DNA of 64,000 nucleotides from Lawsonella clevelandensis (GTDB taxonomy: Bacteria; Actinomycetota; Actinomycetes; Mycobacteriales; Mycobacteriaceae), in contig NZ_QFOZ01000007.1 of the NCBI RefSeq assembly GCF_003241315.1, positions 1 to 64,000 on the forward strand. The letters run 5' to 3'. The notes under the pieces were generated by a model, which was not told the DNA's origin, searched no databases, and saw nothing but the letters and a program-made list of their open reading frames with translations. The translations under genes were made by a program, and so were the position numbers. Each line of letters opens with the position of its first letter. Position 1 is the first letter of the stretch. Below are positions 1 to 8,889 of the stretch, in pieces.

Positions 1-249
1 TGATCCCTGCCAAAAATCATTATTTTCAGTAGATGGAGTTCCGCCCCCATAGCTTTTTGAAACTAAGGAATCGGTAGTTCGCTGTTCCCAAGCGTCAGTT
101 GAAATAGTTTTGTGTGTGATTCGTAGGTTTAAGCTAGTTGAATTTATGTCACTATCTGTTGGTTATGCCTAAATTAGCAGGGTAGTGCATTGGGTATAAC
201 TGGGGGAGTGCGGTTTTCTTTACTGTCTTTATAGGACATGGAAGGAAAG
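1..249. other. intergenic opening of window, no gene seen
   Basis: AT-richer than the genes that follow. I see no convincing reading frame, RNA gene or strong hairpin. It may hold the promoter of the short reading frame that starts at 250, because a purine-rich ribosome site lies at its right edge. Confidence 0.4.
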
Positions 250-366
250 ATGCTGATGGCTCGAGGTATAGAAGGAATCCAGTTCACCGGAGAACGGCGA
301 AGTGAAGAAGAGGAGCTAGAACGTTTCTACGAGCGCAGACTGGTACAAGTAAAAATCATAAATTAG
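250..366 (+). CDS. possible small protein, 38 aa
   Basis: A short reading frame starts with ATG directly behind a GGAAGGAAAG ribosome-site-like stretch and ends with TAG just before the converging gene at 368. The product is charged, with a run of glutamates followed by arginines in its second half and no membrane segment. I do not recognise a family. It could be a real small protein, the tail of a decayed gene, or chance; the ribosome site is the main support. Confidence 0.3.
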   Translation: MLMARGIEGIQFTGERRSEEEELERFYERRLVQVKIIN

Positions 367-367
367 C

Positions 368-1435
368 TTACTGCGCAGCACCTTGATCATTCGCATGCGC
401 ATGCGTGTGTTCCCGCTCCCATTGGCGCCCGTAGCGGCCTGCCAGCACTGCACAGATGAGGAGTTGGAAGAGGTGGAACAGCATGAGCGGCAGCATGAGG
501 ATACCAGCGCTCAATTCCCCAGTACTGCCGGCGAAGAGGACCGCACCCATGGCGATGCCGCTGGAGAGAGACTTTTTCGACCCGCAGAATTGGGCGGCTA
601 TGCAATCCTCCCGGTTGAACCCTAAACCTTTCGCCATACACCAGGAGAGGACCAGTACCAGGCTCACCACCGCAATGCAGATACCGACCAGCGCCAGCAG
701 GTGCAGGGCCGTCACCCGCATCCATACGCCTTCCACAACAGCCTGTGAGAATGCGGTGTAAACGTTAATCCAAATGGTGCCGCGGTCAACGGTTTTCGTA
801 AGAATGGGGTGGCGGTTCAACCCTGGCCCCAGATACTTGTGCAGCAGCTGCCCAATGATGAACGGTAATAGTATCTGCAGGAAAATATCCAGAATGCTGC
901 GTCCCGTAATATGCACGTCGCCGGTGGTGGCCATCGTCAACATTACGAGCAGCGGAGTGAGAAAAACCCCCAGGATATTCGACAGGCTGGAGGCCACAAT
1001 AGCGCCTGCCACGTTTCCGTGCGCCACCGAGGTGAAGGCAATAGAGGACTGTACGGTGCCCGGCACCAGTGTGAGGTAGAGGAGGCCAAGCGCTAAACCC
1101 TGCCCAAGCCAGCCAATAGTGGCGTATTTAAGGCCCACCCCAATGATGGGGAACAGGATGAACGTGAAGCAGAAGATGACGGCGTGGAGTCGCCAATTCT
1201 TTAGCCCCAGGAGGGTTTCGCGGGGGGCTAGTTTAGCGCCATAAAAGAAAAAGAGGAGGAAGAGGAAAACTTTTGACGCATAGTGCATGCCGGTGGCAAA
1301 ACTGCCTTTGGCGGGGAAGAAACTGGCCAGCAGAATGCAGAGGAGTAGGCCAACGATCAGCCAATCAATGTGCTTGTTGATGCGTTGCAGCTGCCGCCGG
1401 AAACGGCTGGGGGAGATGCTGCTACGTGTGGCCAT
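368..1435 (-). CDS. bile acid:sodium symporter-like transporter (SBF-like, YfeH type)
   Basis: A 355-residue integral membrane protein with about nine to ten hydrophobic segments. The pattern is that of the SBF-like branch of the bile acid/sodium symporter superfamily. The conserved central part (roughly residues 115-160, with LVPGTVQSSIAFTSVAHGN) resembles the crossing-helix region of these carriers. The natural substrate of YfeH-type members is not established; an organic anion driven by sodium or protons is inferred. The N-terminus is arginine-rich and cytosolic. Transcribed alone, after the hairpin at 1489-1532. Confidence 0.85.
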   Translation of the reverse strand: MATRSSISPSRFRRQLQRINKHIDWLIVGLLLCILLASFFPAKGSFATGMHYASKVFLFLLFFFYGAKLAPRETLLGLKNWRLHAVIFCFTFILFPIIGVGLKYATIGWLGQGLALGLLYLTLVPGTVQSSIAFTSVAHGNVAGAIVASSLSNILGVFLTPLLVMLTMATTGDVHITGRSILDIFLQILLPFIIGQLLHKYLGPGLNRHPILTKTVDRGTIWINVYTAFSQAVVEGVWMRVTALHLLALVGICIAVVSLVLVLSWCMAKGLGFNREDCIAAQFCGSKKSLSSGIAMGAVLFAGSTGELSAGILMLPLMLFHLFQLLICAVLAGRYGRQWEREHTHAHANDQGAAQ

Positions 1436-1488
1436 GCATCAAGTCTAACGATCTGGCTGGGGAGGAAAGAAAGACGGGCGGCAGAAGA

Positions 1489-1532
1489 AGACGCTCGGAG
1501 TCATAAACGGGGTTTATGGGATCCGAGCGTCT
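1489..1532 (-). terminator. nested hairpin terminator
   Basis: An 11-bp perfect outer stem (AGACGCTCGGA/TCCGAGCGTCT) encloses a second 7-bp stem (CATAAAC/GTTTATG) around GGG. It lies just past the stop of the gene at 1547-2107 and before the start of the transporter at 1435, so it probably ends transcription of the former. There is no clear U-run, which is common in actinobacteria. Confidence 0.6.
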
Positions 1533-1546
1533 GTCCTCAAGACTAG

Positions 1547-2107
1547 TTATTTTCGGAGGTATTTTTGTTGTTCTGGGGGAACGTCTTTCGGGTAGCGGCC
1601 TGGTAGTTTCTGGGGGTTGGGGACGACTGGCATTTCAAAGAAATTGTTGTATTCGTATACCCATTTGCCGTTATAAATTTGATAGCACTGAGTACTGATC
1701 TGCTGTGTCCAGTCATTTTTCGCCATCCATATCCAATGTGGCGGAATAATCGCGTTCATAACGCTGAAATCGTGCGCGTAAGGGTCAAAATCTGCCTGGC
1801 ATTCTTCAAAACTATTAAAGAATAAGCTATATCGAAGAGGCTGATGCAATGAACCACGAATTTTTGCAGATTTTCGAGTACCCAGAGGCGAAAAATTAGC
1901 AGCTGCATGATGGTCTGGGACGATGCCGTATGGTTCTGCGTAAATTGTTGCTTCTACCGGAGGTTGAAGAAGAGATTGTTTCTTCGGGTGAGCAGTGATT
2001 TTTCCAGGAGTAGTTGCTGGATCAGAGAAATCTTGAGCTTGGGCGACACCAGCACTCACACCCACACTTAGCACAATTGACAGAGCAGCGGCGGTGAATC
2101 GTTTCAT
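1547..2107 (-). CDS. small secreted protein of unknown function
   Basis: The product is 186 residues from the ATG at 2107, chosen because it opens a classic Sec signal peptide (MKRFTAAALSIVLSVG, cleavage after AQA around residue 25). The longer frame upstream only reads through the decayed repA. The mature part is rich in Pro, Tyr and Trp with two Cys (in FEECQ and STQCYQ) that could form one disulfide. I recognise no domain or catalytic motif. It lies directly downstream of the repA remnant and has its own terminator. Confidence 0.7.
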   Translation of the reverse strand: MKRFTAAALSIVLSVGVSAGVAQAQDFSDPATTPGKITAHPKKQSLLQPPVEATIYAEPYGIVPDHHAAANFSPLGTRKSAKIRGSLHQPLRYSLFFNSFEECQADFDPYAHDFSVMNAIIPPHWIWMAKNDWTQQISTQCYQIYNGKWVYEYNNFFEMPVVPNPQKLPGRYPKDVPPEQQKYLRK

Positions 2108-2133
2108 AATGAATCCTTTAATGTGAATATTTT

Positions 2134-2784
2134 TTAATGTCCTTGTGGCAGTTCCCAACTCGGGGCTTCCATGACGGGTGCTTTGGTGTAGCGGAGTCGT
2201 AGTCCGTTGGGTTCGATGTCGATATTGGCAGGGTACACCTTCATGACGACATCGAGGGAACGGAGGAAGTTGGTTTTGAAGGAGCGTAGTGCGGCATTTT
2301 GGGTGCCGAATTGGTCGCGGAGTTATTCCCAGGTGATGAATACGCCTCTTTTGGGTGCGCGGTGTGCGCGTTCGGCGAGCCATTGGTAGATGTCGAGAAC
2401 AAGTGGAGATTTCGACTGCTCATTAAGGTATCACCACGCTCGAAGATCAACTGGCATAGCGCTGTCGAGAATTTGCATCATTTCATGCGAGACACAAATG
2501 CTTGACTCAAAAAGACCATCCTGGCCAGCCTCCTCAACTTTGGAGGGAAACCACAAGGCTGTTGAAGTCGCCACAACACTACTTAACGACTGTTCAAGAG
2601 TTCCTTCATCACAGTCAAATTCTCTGGAAAGGGTGAAACGAGCCTTCGCAAGGGCCTCCATTTGCCTCATAACACGACGAGAATCGCGTCCACCCCACGA
2701 GAGAACCCTAGGCACTTCATAAACTCGCGCTGTGAGCGTCCTAGGGATACGTGTGGGTCGTGCGTACGATGCACCTGAGAAGAA
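2134..2784 (-). pseudogene. decayed plasmid replication initiator RepA (RepA_C-like)
   Basis: One continuous minus-strand frame holds two in-frame stops, a TGA at 2431-2433 and a TAA at 2323-2325, and has no good start codon. The conceptual translation carries features I associate with actinobacterial/proteobacterial RepA_C proteins: GGRDSRRVMRQMEAL near the start, then SSICVSHEMMQIL, PVDLRAW, SPLVLDIYQWLAERAHR, an FITW-x-LRDQFG block, a SFKTNFLRSL block, VYPANI and a GLRLRY...APV ending. Everything before the first block is missing, so it is truncated at the 5' end as well as interrupted. I infer it is a relic of an integrated plasmid; it cannot make full-length protein without suppression. 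Confidence 0.7.
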
Positions 2785-2878
2785 TTATTAGTGATGGAAC
2801 ACTGGTGTCCCGCTTTATAATCCGTATTAGGGATATTTTTCTGGTTTATATGGTTGATATAGAAGATAAAGGCAGTAT

Positions 2879-3082
2879 ATGCACACCATTAATCCCATAG
2901 TGACACACGGGGAACAATACTGGATTGTTTATGTGCCAGAGATTGGTCAATATACACAGGCTAAGAGCATGGACGATGTTGCGGAACAAGCGCGGGATTT
3001 AGCGGCGGTGTGGCTAGATATCCCCATGGACGATGTTGAGGTTGGGGAAGTAGTAACAAAACCTTTTAGCAGAGTGAAATAA
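2879..3082 (+). CDS. HicB-family antitoxin-like protein, orphan
   Basis: A 67-residue protein whose layout (xWIVYVPEIGQYTQAKSMDDVAEQARDLAAVWLDIPMDDVEV) matches the partial RNase H-fold HicB domain found in short actinobacterial proteins. HicB normally neutralises the mRNA interferase HicA, but no HicA-like frame is present on either side. It could be an orphan antitoxin, a regulator, or the leftover of a plasmid addiction module, given the adjacent repA remnant. The DNA-binding C-terminal extension of long HicBs is absent. Confidence 0.65.
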   Translation: MHTINPIVTHGEQYWIVYVPEIGQYTQAKSMDDVAEQARDLAAVWLDIPMDDVEVGEVVTKPFSRVK

Positions 3083-3108
3083 TTGGGCATGCTCTAGGAT
3101 CTGCACAG

Positions 3109-3131
3109 TTTGCACACAATCTGTGCGCAAA
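3109..3131. promoter_or_regulatory. inverted repeat upstream of secreted protease
   Basis: TTTGCACACA-ATC-TGTGCGCAAA is a near-perfect 10-bp inverted repeat, mismatched only at position 6 of each arm. It lies about 95 bases before the protease start. Its size and symmetry suit a dimeric repressor or activator site; the regulator is unknown. Confidence 0.45.
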
Positions 3132-3225
3132 CTTTAATGAGGCTATATTTATGGAATGATCCCCAAACGCGTGTAACAGGAGACCAGCTACCGGACACGT
3201 ATAGTGTGAAAAGAAGGGCTTCACT

Positions 3226-3930
3226 ATGAAACTATTTAAGCATGCCGCCGCTGCCGGTCTCGTTACAATAGCCGTTGTCTCCGCTGGCGCGCTCACCCCC
3301 GGTGCCGCATACGCGTCCACTGTCTACACCACCCACGCCGGGCAAAAAATCTACATGGACAGTAACTTCGACCGGAAACTAGACTCCGACTGCACCCTGG
3401 GAGCCATCGTTAAACTTGACGGCCGCACCTACGGTGTTACCGTCCGGCACTGTGTTCCATTCGTTGGACAAGGCGTATACGGCGTAAACGGTAAAACCCT
3501 CTACCGGGTAGGTGTAGTTACCCAAGTTTTTAAACACTACGATATTTCCCTCATCGACATGGGGCTGGGATCCCCCCAAAAATCCACTATTAGCAATGTT
3601 TACCCATTAACTTCCATCACGGAGAAAATACGGATCTCTAAACGCGGCGTTACCACCGGCTACACCAGTGGCTACCTGCCACCACAAAAACTCCACCCCT
3701 GCGGCGACAAATTTGTTCTGAAACAGCGCATAGGAATCTTCCTACAAGGTGGGCTTAACTGCTGGGAGGGCCAACTTTTCAGCCGCCCCGGCGACTCCGG
3801 TGCCGGCATAGTAGCAGAATCCGGTCCTCATACTGGCTCAACAGTAGGAATACTGACCGGCGGCGTAGACGGAAAAGTAGCCGTAAGCCCCATCAGCATT
3901 GTTTTCGGCAAAGTCCCCGAACACCCCTAA
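3226..3930 (+). CDS. secreted chymotrypsin-like serine protease
   Basis: The 234-residue product has a Sec signal peptide of about 30 residues ending AYA. The mature part has the S1-family triad: His75 in TVRHC, Asp106 in HYDISLID, and Ser191 in RPGDSGAG. Cysteines at 56 and 76, plus later ones at PCG and NCW, could form the usual disulfides around the histidine loop and active site. Length and triad spacing resemble the small alpha-lytic/streptogrisin-like actinobacterial proteases, but without a long prodomain. It probably degrades host or competitor proteins outside the cell. It is monocistronic and preceded by an inverted repeat. Confidence 0.85.
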   Translation: MKLFKHAAAAGLVTIAVVSAGALTPGAAYASTVYTTHAGQKIYMDSNFDRKLDSDCTLGAIVKLDGRTYGVTVRHCVPFVGQGVYGVNGKTLYRVGVVTQVFKHYDISLIDMGLGSPQKSTISNVYPLTSITEKIRISKRGVTTGYTSGYLPPQKLHPCGDKFVLKQRIGIFLQGGLNCWEGQLFSRPGDSGAGIVAESGPHTGSTVGILTGGVDGKVAVSPISIVFGKVPEHP

Positions 3931-3984
3931 CCTCCTGAATCTGCAGCTCAAATAGGTCTATTGCGCCAAATGCCGTAGGGTAGA

Positions 3985-5217
3985 GTGATGAAGCGCACAC
4001 ACCTGCACGTACTTCTTGTGGCCGCTGTCGTCCTCTTCGCGTTGAATATGCGCGCCGGCGTCACCAGTATTGGCCCTGTCCTGCAAGAGATTCAAGATAG
4101 TCTGCACATGTCAGACGCCATGGCTGGTTTCCTCACCAGCCTCCCCACCCTCATCTTCGCCCTGGTGGGCCTCATTACCCCCATGCTGTCCCGCAGGTGT
4201 GGGCTGCACGTCACCATGCTGGTCGCTATGGTTGCCCTCAGTCTGGGGCTTATCGTCCGCGCTTTCATGGGCGGTACTGCCGGGTTCATTGTCTTTTCTA
4301 TTGTGGCCCTCGCCGGCATCGCCATCACCAATGTGCTCATGCCCGCCTTCGTCAAAACGCACTTCCCGCAACGTATCCCCACCTTCACTGCGGTGTACTC
4401 CACGGCCCTTACCGCCATGGCGTTCCTCTCCTCCATTGTGGTAGCACCCATGAGCCACAGCATGAGCACCGGCTGGCGTGGCGCCATCGGCTTCTGGGGT
4501 CTCCTGGCACTTCTGGCGGTTATCCCCGCCGCTATCCTGGTGGCACTGCGCCGCAAAAATGAGCTACCTGGTGGCGATGACGTAGAGGGTGCCGCTACCG
4601 AGGCGGAATCAGCGAAACTGTGGACACTATTCCGCTCCAAGAAAGCCCGTGCCCTGGCCCTCTTCTTCGGTATCCAATCCCTCCACGCCTTCGTCGAAAT
4701 GGGGTGGCTGGCACAAATCTTCCGCGATTACGGAGTCTCCCAAAACTATGCGGGTATGCTCGCCGGCCTCATGCAGCTCCTCTCCATCCCCTGCGCCATG
4801 CTGGCCCCCACACTGCTAGAAAAATCCAAGAATCCGCGGGCTCTGGTGGCAGGCATTGCCTCTATCGCCGCCCCCGCCTACCTGGGTATGCTACTGGCGC
4901 CAGACAGTGTGCCCTGGCTATGGGTTATCCTCTTCGCCCTGTCCAACACCACATTCCCCATGGCCCTCACCCTCATCGGCTGGAGTGGACGCAGCAGTGA
5001 AACCACCGCCCTCCTCTCCTCCTTCGTCCAGTCCTTCGGCTTCCTCATCGCCAGCCTCGGCCCGCTCCTCGTTGGTGTGCTCCTGCAGGCCACCACCGGC
5101 TGGACAGTACCCCTCATCTTCTGCCTGGTCCTCGTGATCCCCTTCGCCATTACTGGCTACATTGCGGCCGCGCCGGGCTACGTGGACGACCAGCTAGCAA
5201 CCAGCGAAAAGAACTAA
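3985..5217 (+). CDS. MFS transporter, CynX/NimT type
   Basis: A 410-residue, 12-segment major facilitator. The opening (LNMRAGVTSIGPVLQEIQ) and the GFLTSLPTLIFALVG helix are characteristic of the cyanate/2-nitroimidazole (CynX/NimT) subfamily. A charged cytosolic loop around residues 190-215 separates the two six-helix halves. Substrate is not predictable; members carry small anions or organic compounds. Translation may start at GTG 3985 or the adjacent ATG 3988. No cyanase or carbonic anhydrase is nearby, so a cyanate role has no contextual support. Confidence 0.8.
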   Translation: MMKRTHLHVLLVAAVVLFALNMRAGVTSIGPVLQEIQDSLHMSDAMAGFLTSLPTLIFALVGLITPMLSRRCGLHVTMLVAMVALSLGLIVRAFMGGTAGFIVFSIVALAGIAITNVLMPAFVKTHFPQRIPTFTAVYSTALTAMAFLSSIVVAPMSHSMSTGWRGAIGFWGLLALLAVIPAAILVALRRKNELPGGDDVEGAATEAESAKLWTLFRSKKARALALFFGIQSLHAFVEMGWLAQIFRDYGVSQNYAGMLAGLMQLLSIPCAMLAPTLLEKSKNPRALVAGIASIAAPAYLGMLLAPDSVPWLWVILFALSNTTFPMALTLIGWSGRSSETTALLSSFVQSFGFLIASLGPLLVGVLLQATTGWTVPLIFCLVLVIPFAITGYIAAAPGYVDDQLATSEKN

Positions 5218-5280
5218 AAAGAGTAAAAGTAGCGTCCCCACGCGGGGCAGAAACGTGGTTTAATACTGCACGCACGTAAA

Positions 5281-5308
5281 AGTGACACACAAGTAGTGAC
5301 ACACAAGT
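5281..5308. repeat. two tandem 14-bp repeats before the 5312 gene
   Basis: AGTGACACACAAGT occurs twice head to tail, ending four bases before the GTG start of the next gene. The repeats occupy the leader region, so they may be an operator or a slippage-prone duplication. Confidence 0.55.
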
Positions 5309-5311
5309 AAG

Positions 5312-6439
5312 GTGGCAGAGAACTCCGCAATGCATGGCAATAGTGGACAGTATAAGGACGCATACCTGCAGCTCACCGATGTTATAAAGGACACTCCGCA
5401 CCTCTTCACTAACACCAGTACCTACACGCTGCCCACCAGTTCACTGGCCTCCGTCCAGTCCTACTCCCGCCAACTCACGCACCTCATACACGGTGCCTGC
5501 GGCGCCGAAACCGTCATGAACTGGCACCTCAGCGAAGCCGACCGGCTAGCCAGCGAACTCGCCAAACACTGCTCTGTTAACCACAGCGCTAGCCGCCCCA
5601 CCGCAACAGCATTCCCCCAACAATGGAATGATGACGCCCTAGAACCCCCCGCACTGCACTGCGAACAGCTCGGCCGGGACGTAGAAACCCTCGCCATCCA
5701 ATTTGCGGAAATATCCGATAAAGACCTCGCCATTCCCGCTCACGCATGGCACAATGCGGGAACCGCCCTGCAACGCTTCGCCATCAACATTCACCATGCG
5801 GGGGCAGCCATCACACAAGCCACCGGCGTCAGTATGCACCGGTGGGTAGTCTCCATTGAAAGTTTCAGCCAACAAGTAATCAACGTCGCCAAACGCATTG
5901 ACTACTTCACCCGTGTCTACTCCGCCTCCCATACTGCACTTAACGACATTATGAAGCACCGGCGGGAAGCCCTAGAAAACCCCGCATTCCGCACCTACAG
6001 TTTCCCCGAAGCCCCCTTCACCGCCCGCGCCGACCACATTCTTACCAACCGCTACAATCCTGGTCTTTTACGGGCAGACACCGCCGGCCTCAGCTTCCCC
6101 CAACCCGGCAACATGCCCCAATCTCAGTACACACCCTACACTCCACCCGTAGAACACAACCCCACGTACGGCACTTCCAGGCGCAGTACCGTAGACCTCC
6201 ACCACCCCGTCTACGACCCCGGGGTACGCGAAGCCTACAAAAAACTCTTCACCGAACAGCGCACACCGGATCCCCTGGCCACCGATGGGCGCAACCAGGC
6301 ATACCATCGCCCCGACTCAAACGATCCACCCATCGTCCACCACAAAGACCCTCAAAAGAACCGCATTCTGCCCACACCCGGGCTTATCCGCGGCCCCATT
6401 CGTCACCCCGACGACCCCCTCTACGGTACCGGGCGCTAG
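5312..6439 (+). CDS. hypothetical protein, helical N-terminal half and proline-rich tail
   Basis: The 375-residue product has no signal peptide or membrane segment. Residues 1 to about 220 look mainly alpha-helical (repeated Leu/Ala/His heptad-like spacing, with tryptophans in QQWND, MNWHL and AHAWHNAG). Residues from about 235 on are Pro/Tyr/His-rich and probably disordered. That architecture recalls WXG100/LXG or ESX-associated proteins of Mycobacteriales, but I cannot see a clear WxG and no secretion genes are adjacent. The GTG start at 5312 is chosen for length; ATG 5330 is an alternative. Confidence 0.65.
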   Translation: MAENSAMHGNSGQYKDAYLQLTDVIKDTPHLFTNTSTYTLPTSSLASVQSYSRQLTHLIHGACGAETVMNWHLSEADRLASELAKHCSVNHSASRPTATAFPQQWNDDALEPPALHCEQLGRDVETLAIQFAEISDKDLAIPAHAWHNAGTALQRFAINIHHAGAAITQATGVSMHRWVVSIESFSQQVINVAKRIDYFTRVYSASHTALNDIMKHRREALENPAFRTYSFPEAPFTARADHILTNRYNPGLLRADTAGLSFPQPGNMPQSQYTPYTPPVEHNPTYGTSRRSTVDLHHPVYDPGVREAYKKLFTEQRTPDPLATDGRNQAYHRPDSNDPPIVHHKDPQKNRILPTPGLIRGPIRHPDDPLYGTGR

Positions 6440-6623
6440 AACATAGCTGCACGTTCTGCACACCAGGTGTACGCTCCTCGCGATCGATGATGGTCGCGTC
6501 CCTGGTAGCGCCGCATATCCCGGTCATGCTGCGTCGTATTACTGCGGCGAGAAGTAGGAGACCCCGGTACTCTGGCAGGTAATGACCTTGCGAATTCACC
6601 CTGCCTAAGGACGGTGAACCCAC

Positions 6624-7985
6624 ATGGGAATCATGGACAGTGCTAAAAACACTCACTCTGCCGACACTCATTCTGCCGACACTCACCCCAACTCTCGTTC
6701 TGACGCCCAGAAAAGCGTCCAGAAGAGCCCCCAGAAAAGCAGCCAAAAATCTCAGCTTGAAGAGCGTCTCACGAAAAACCGGGAACGTGCACAAGAAGAA
6801 CTCATTGCCACACTTGACGACGAGAACGCTACCTTCCACCGCGAAGAAGCCCTCGACGACGCATTCGACCGGCAAGTCAGCGAAGGCCGCCAGCGCCTCG
6901 CCCGCCCCCGCCCCCAACAATTCATCACCGGCGTCATGGGCGGCATGGAGATCAGCCTCGGTATCCTCATCGGCATGCGCGTCACCGACCTCACCGGCAA
7001 CCAACTTGTCGGCGGCATCGCTTTCAGCCTGGGCTTCATCACCCTCCTCCTAGCCCACTCTGAGCTTTTCACCGAGGGTTTTCTGGTCCCCACCTTCGCC
7101 GTTGTTGCCCGCCGCGCCCGCATCCCGCAACTGATCCGCTTCTGGTTTTACACGTTCCTCGGCAACCTTGTTGGCGGGCTCGCCATCATGTGGGCCACTG
7201 TCACCGCTTTCCCCGAATCAAACCAGGAACTTATCGAACACGGGGAGTACTTCGCCTCCCTCACCCCCAACCTCAAAACTGTTCTCATGGCCATCATTGC
7301 GGGCATCAGCATTACCCTCATGACACGCATGCAGATGGGCACCAGCGAGGTCATCGGCAAGATCATGGCGGCACTCTTCGGCGGCATTCTCCTCTTCGGC
7401 TTCGGCATGCTGCACAGTGTCCTCGACACACTCATTATGATGGGTGCCTGCTGCGCCGGCTCCACCGTCGTCACACCCCTAGAAATCCTGGACTTCCTCT
7501 GGTGGATTATCCCCCTCAACATGTTCGGCGGCATTGTGTGCGTCGCCTTCCCCCGCGCCCTGCAGGCCCGCGACCGAGTCCGCATGGAACGTATCCGTGT
7601 GGCCCTCGAAATGCACAATGGGGACACGCTGGCTGACGATGCGCGCGGGCTCCTTATCTCCGGGCACGATATGCGCAGCCAACTACAGAAAGAACTGGAA
7701 GCAGCCTCCGGCGAAACTATCCCCGAGGGGCCCTGGCAGGACTTGGGGAACCGCATTAGTGCCCACTTCAACCGTATGGGGCAGCACTTCAATAGGACGG
7801 ACGAGGAGCGTAAACAAAGCCGCATTCTTCAGGAGGAACGCACCCGCCGCGCGCAGATAGCGGAAGAAACTATGGCGAACCGCAACCGGGAACGCGCCCA
7901 AGCCCGCACCCCCAAGGAGGACAAGAACCCCGAGAAGCCGGCAGGACAGCAGGCGGGACACAGTGACCCGCCTCTCCCGCGTTGA
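6624..7985 (+). CDS. formate/nitrite transporter (FNT) family channel with long tails
   Basis: The 453-residue product has a central domain (about residues 95-320) with six hydrophobic segments of the FNT fold, including the first-helix block FITGVMGGMEISLGILIG and the GNLVGG and TSEVIGKI blocks expected of pentameric formate, nitrite or hydrosulfide channels. The N-terminal about 90 residues are hydrophilic and begin with THSAD and QKS repeats. The C-terminal about 120 residues are charged, probably coiled and cytosolic. These tails are unlike E. coli FocA and suggest the regulated actinobacterial branch. Formate transport would fit anaerobic growth; the substrate is inferred. Confidence 0.8.
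   Translation: MGIMDSAKNTHSADTHSADTHPNSRSDAQKSVQKSPQKSSQKSQLEERLTKNRERAQEELIATLDDENATFHREEALDDAFDRQVSEGRQRLARPRPQQFITGVMGGMEISLGILIGMRVTDLTGNQLVGGIAFSLGFITLLLAHSELFTEGFLVPTFAVVARRARIPQLIRFWFYTFLGNLVGGLAIMWATVTAFPESNQELIEHGEYFASLTPNLKTVLMAIIAGISITLMTRMQMGTSEVIGKIMAALFGGILLFGFGMLHSVLDTLIMMGACCAGSTVVTPLEILDFLWWIIPLNMFGGIVCVAFPRALQARDRVRMERIRVALEMHNGDTLADDARGLLISGHDMRSQLQKELEAASGETIPEGPWQDLGNRISAHFNRMGQHFNRTDEERKQSRILQEERTRRAQIAEETMANRNRERAQARTPKEDKNPEKPAGQQAGHSDPPLPR
6651..6680 (+). repeat. in-frame 15-bp tandem repeat in the FNT gene
   Basis: Two adjacent copies of ACTCAYTCTGCCGAC encode THSAD-THSAD, and a third decayed copy follows (THPNS). As the unit is a multiple of three, copy-number change would lengthen the cytosolic tail without breaking the frame. 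Confidence 0.6.
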
Positions 7986-8080
7986 TCCACCTACACTCAT
8001 TCAACTCCATAAACTGGTTAAACTAAGGGGACAGTAACATGGGGGTTGTTGGGGATTAACGTACGTATAAGGAGATAACA

Positions 8081-8851
8081 GTGACCACCACCCCAGATAA
8101 CTCTGCCCAGCACACCACTAGCCAGCCCAGCCAGCCCAATGTTAGCCAGCACCTGCCTAATAACCCCGGCGTCCCCAACCTCACCCCCTGCATGACCGGC
8201 CAGCAGGTGACGGACCTTCTCCACGCCCGCTACACCGCCAAAAAATACAACCCCAACCTGCGCGTCAGCGATGAAGACTTCGCCGCCATCATCGATGCCG
8301 GACGCCTCAGCCCCAGCAGCATGGGCTTTGAACCCTGGCACTTCGTCCATATTAAAAACCGCGACCTCATCAACGACATGCTGCCCTACATGTGGGGAGG
8401 CATTGGCAAAGTAGAAGACGCCAGCCACCTCGTAGCCTTCCTGGGCCGCAACGCCAGCCAGATGGAACCCCACAGCAGTTACCTCACCCACATTCACGAG
8501 GACATTCAGCACTATCCGCAGGACGGCCTAGACGCCCGCATGGACCGCTACCGCACCTTCATCAACGACGACCAAGACTTCCACACCGACCGGGAAAAGA
8601 ACCTGTGGGTGGATAAGCAGGTGTACATTGCCCTCAGCAACATGCTCACCATGTCCGCCGCCATGGGCATAGACTCCACCCCCATTGAGGGCTTCCAAAA
8701 AATCCCCATGCAGAAACTCCTCACCGACCGCGGCGTCTACGACCCGGAGGAATTCCACCTGACCGTCTTCGCCTGCTTCGGCTACTCCGACGCCCAACAC
8801 CGTGCGAAAACCCGCCGCCCCGTCAGCGAAGTCCTCACCATCATCGACTAA
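8081..8851 (+). CDS. nitroreductase family flavoprotein
   Basis: The 256-residue product has a nitroreductase (FMN-dependent NAD(P)H oxidoreductase) domain starting near residue 42. The FMN-binding opening is RYTAKKY, followed by GRLSPSSMGFEPWHFV and a later GIDSTPIEGF block. The approximately 40 N-terminal residues are Gln/Ser/Pro-rich and extra relative to the family. It starts at GTG behind AAGGAG. Possible substrates are quinones or nitro compounds; the physiological one is unknown. It is followed closely by yaaA. Confidence 0.85.
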   Translation: MTTTPDNSAQHTTSQPSQPNVSQHLPNNPGVPNLTPCMTGQQVTDLLHARYTAKKYNPNLRVSDEDFAAIIDAGRLSPSSMGFEPWHFVHIKNRDLINDMLPYMWGGIGKVEDASHLVAFLGRNASQMEPHSSYLTHIHEDIQHYPQDGLDARMDRYRTFINDDQDFHTDREKNLWVDKQVYIALSNMLTMSAAMGIDSTPIEGFQKIPMQKLLTDRGVYDPEEFHLTVFACFGYSDAQHRAKTRRPVSEVLTIID

Positions 8852-8889
8852 CCCAATTCCATAGAGAACCAGGACCATAAGCAGGCACC

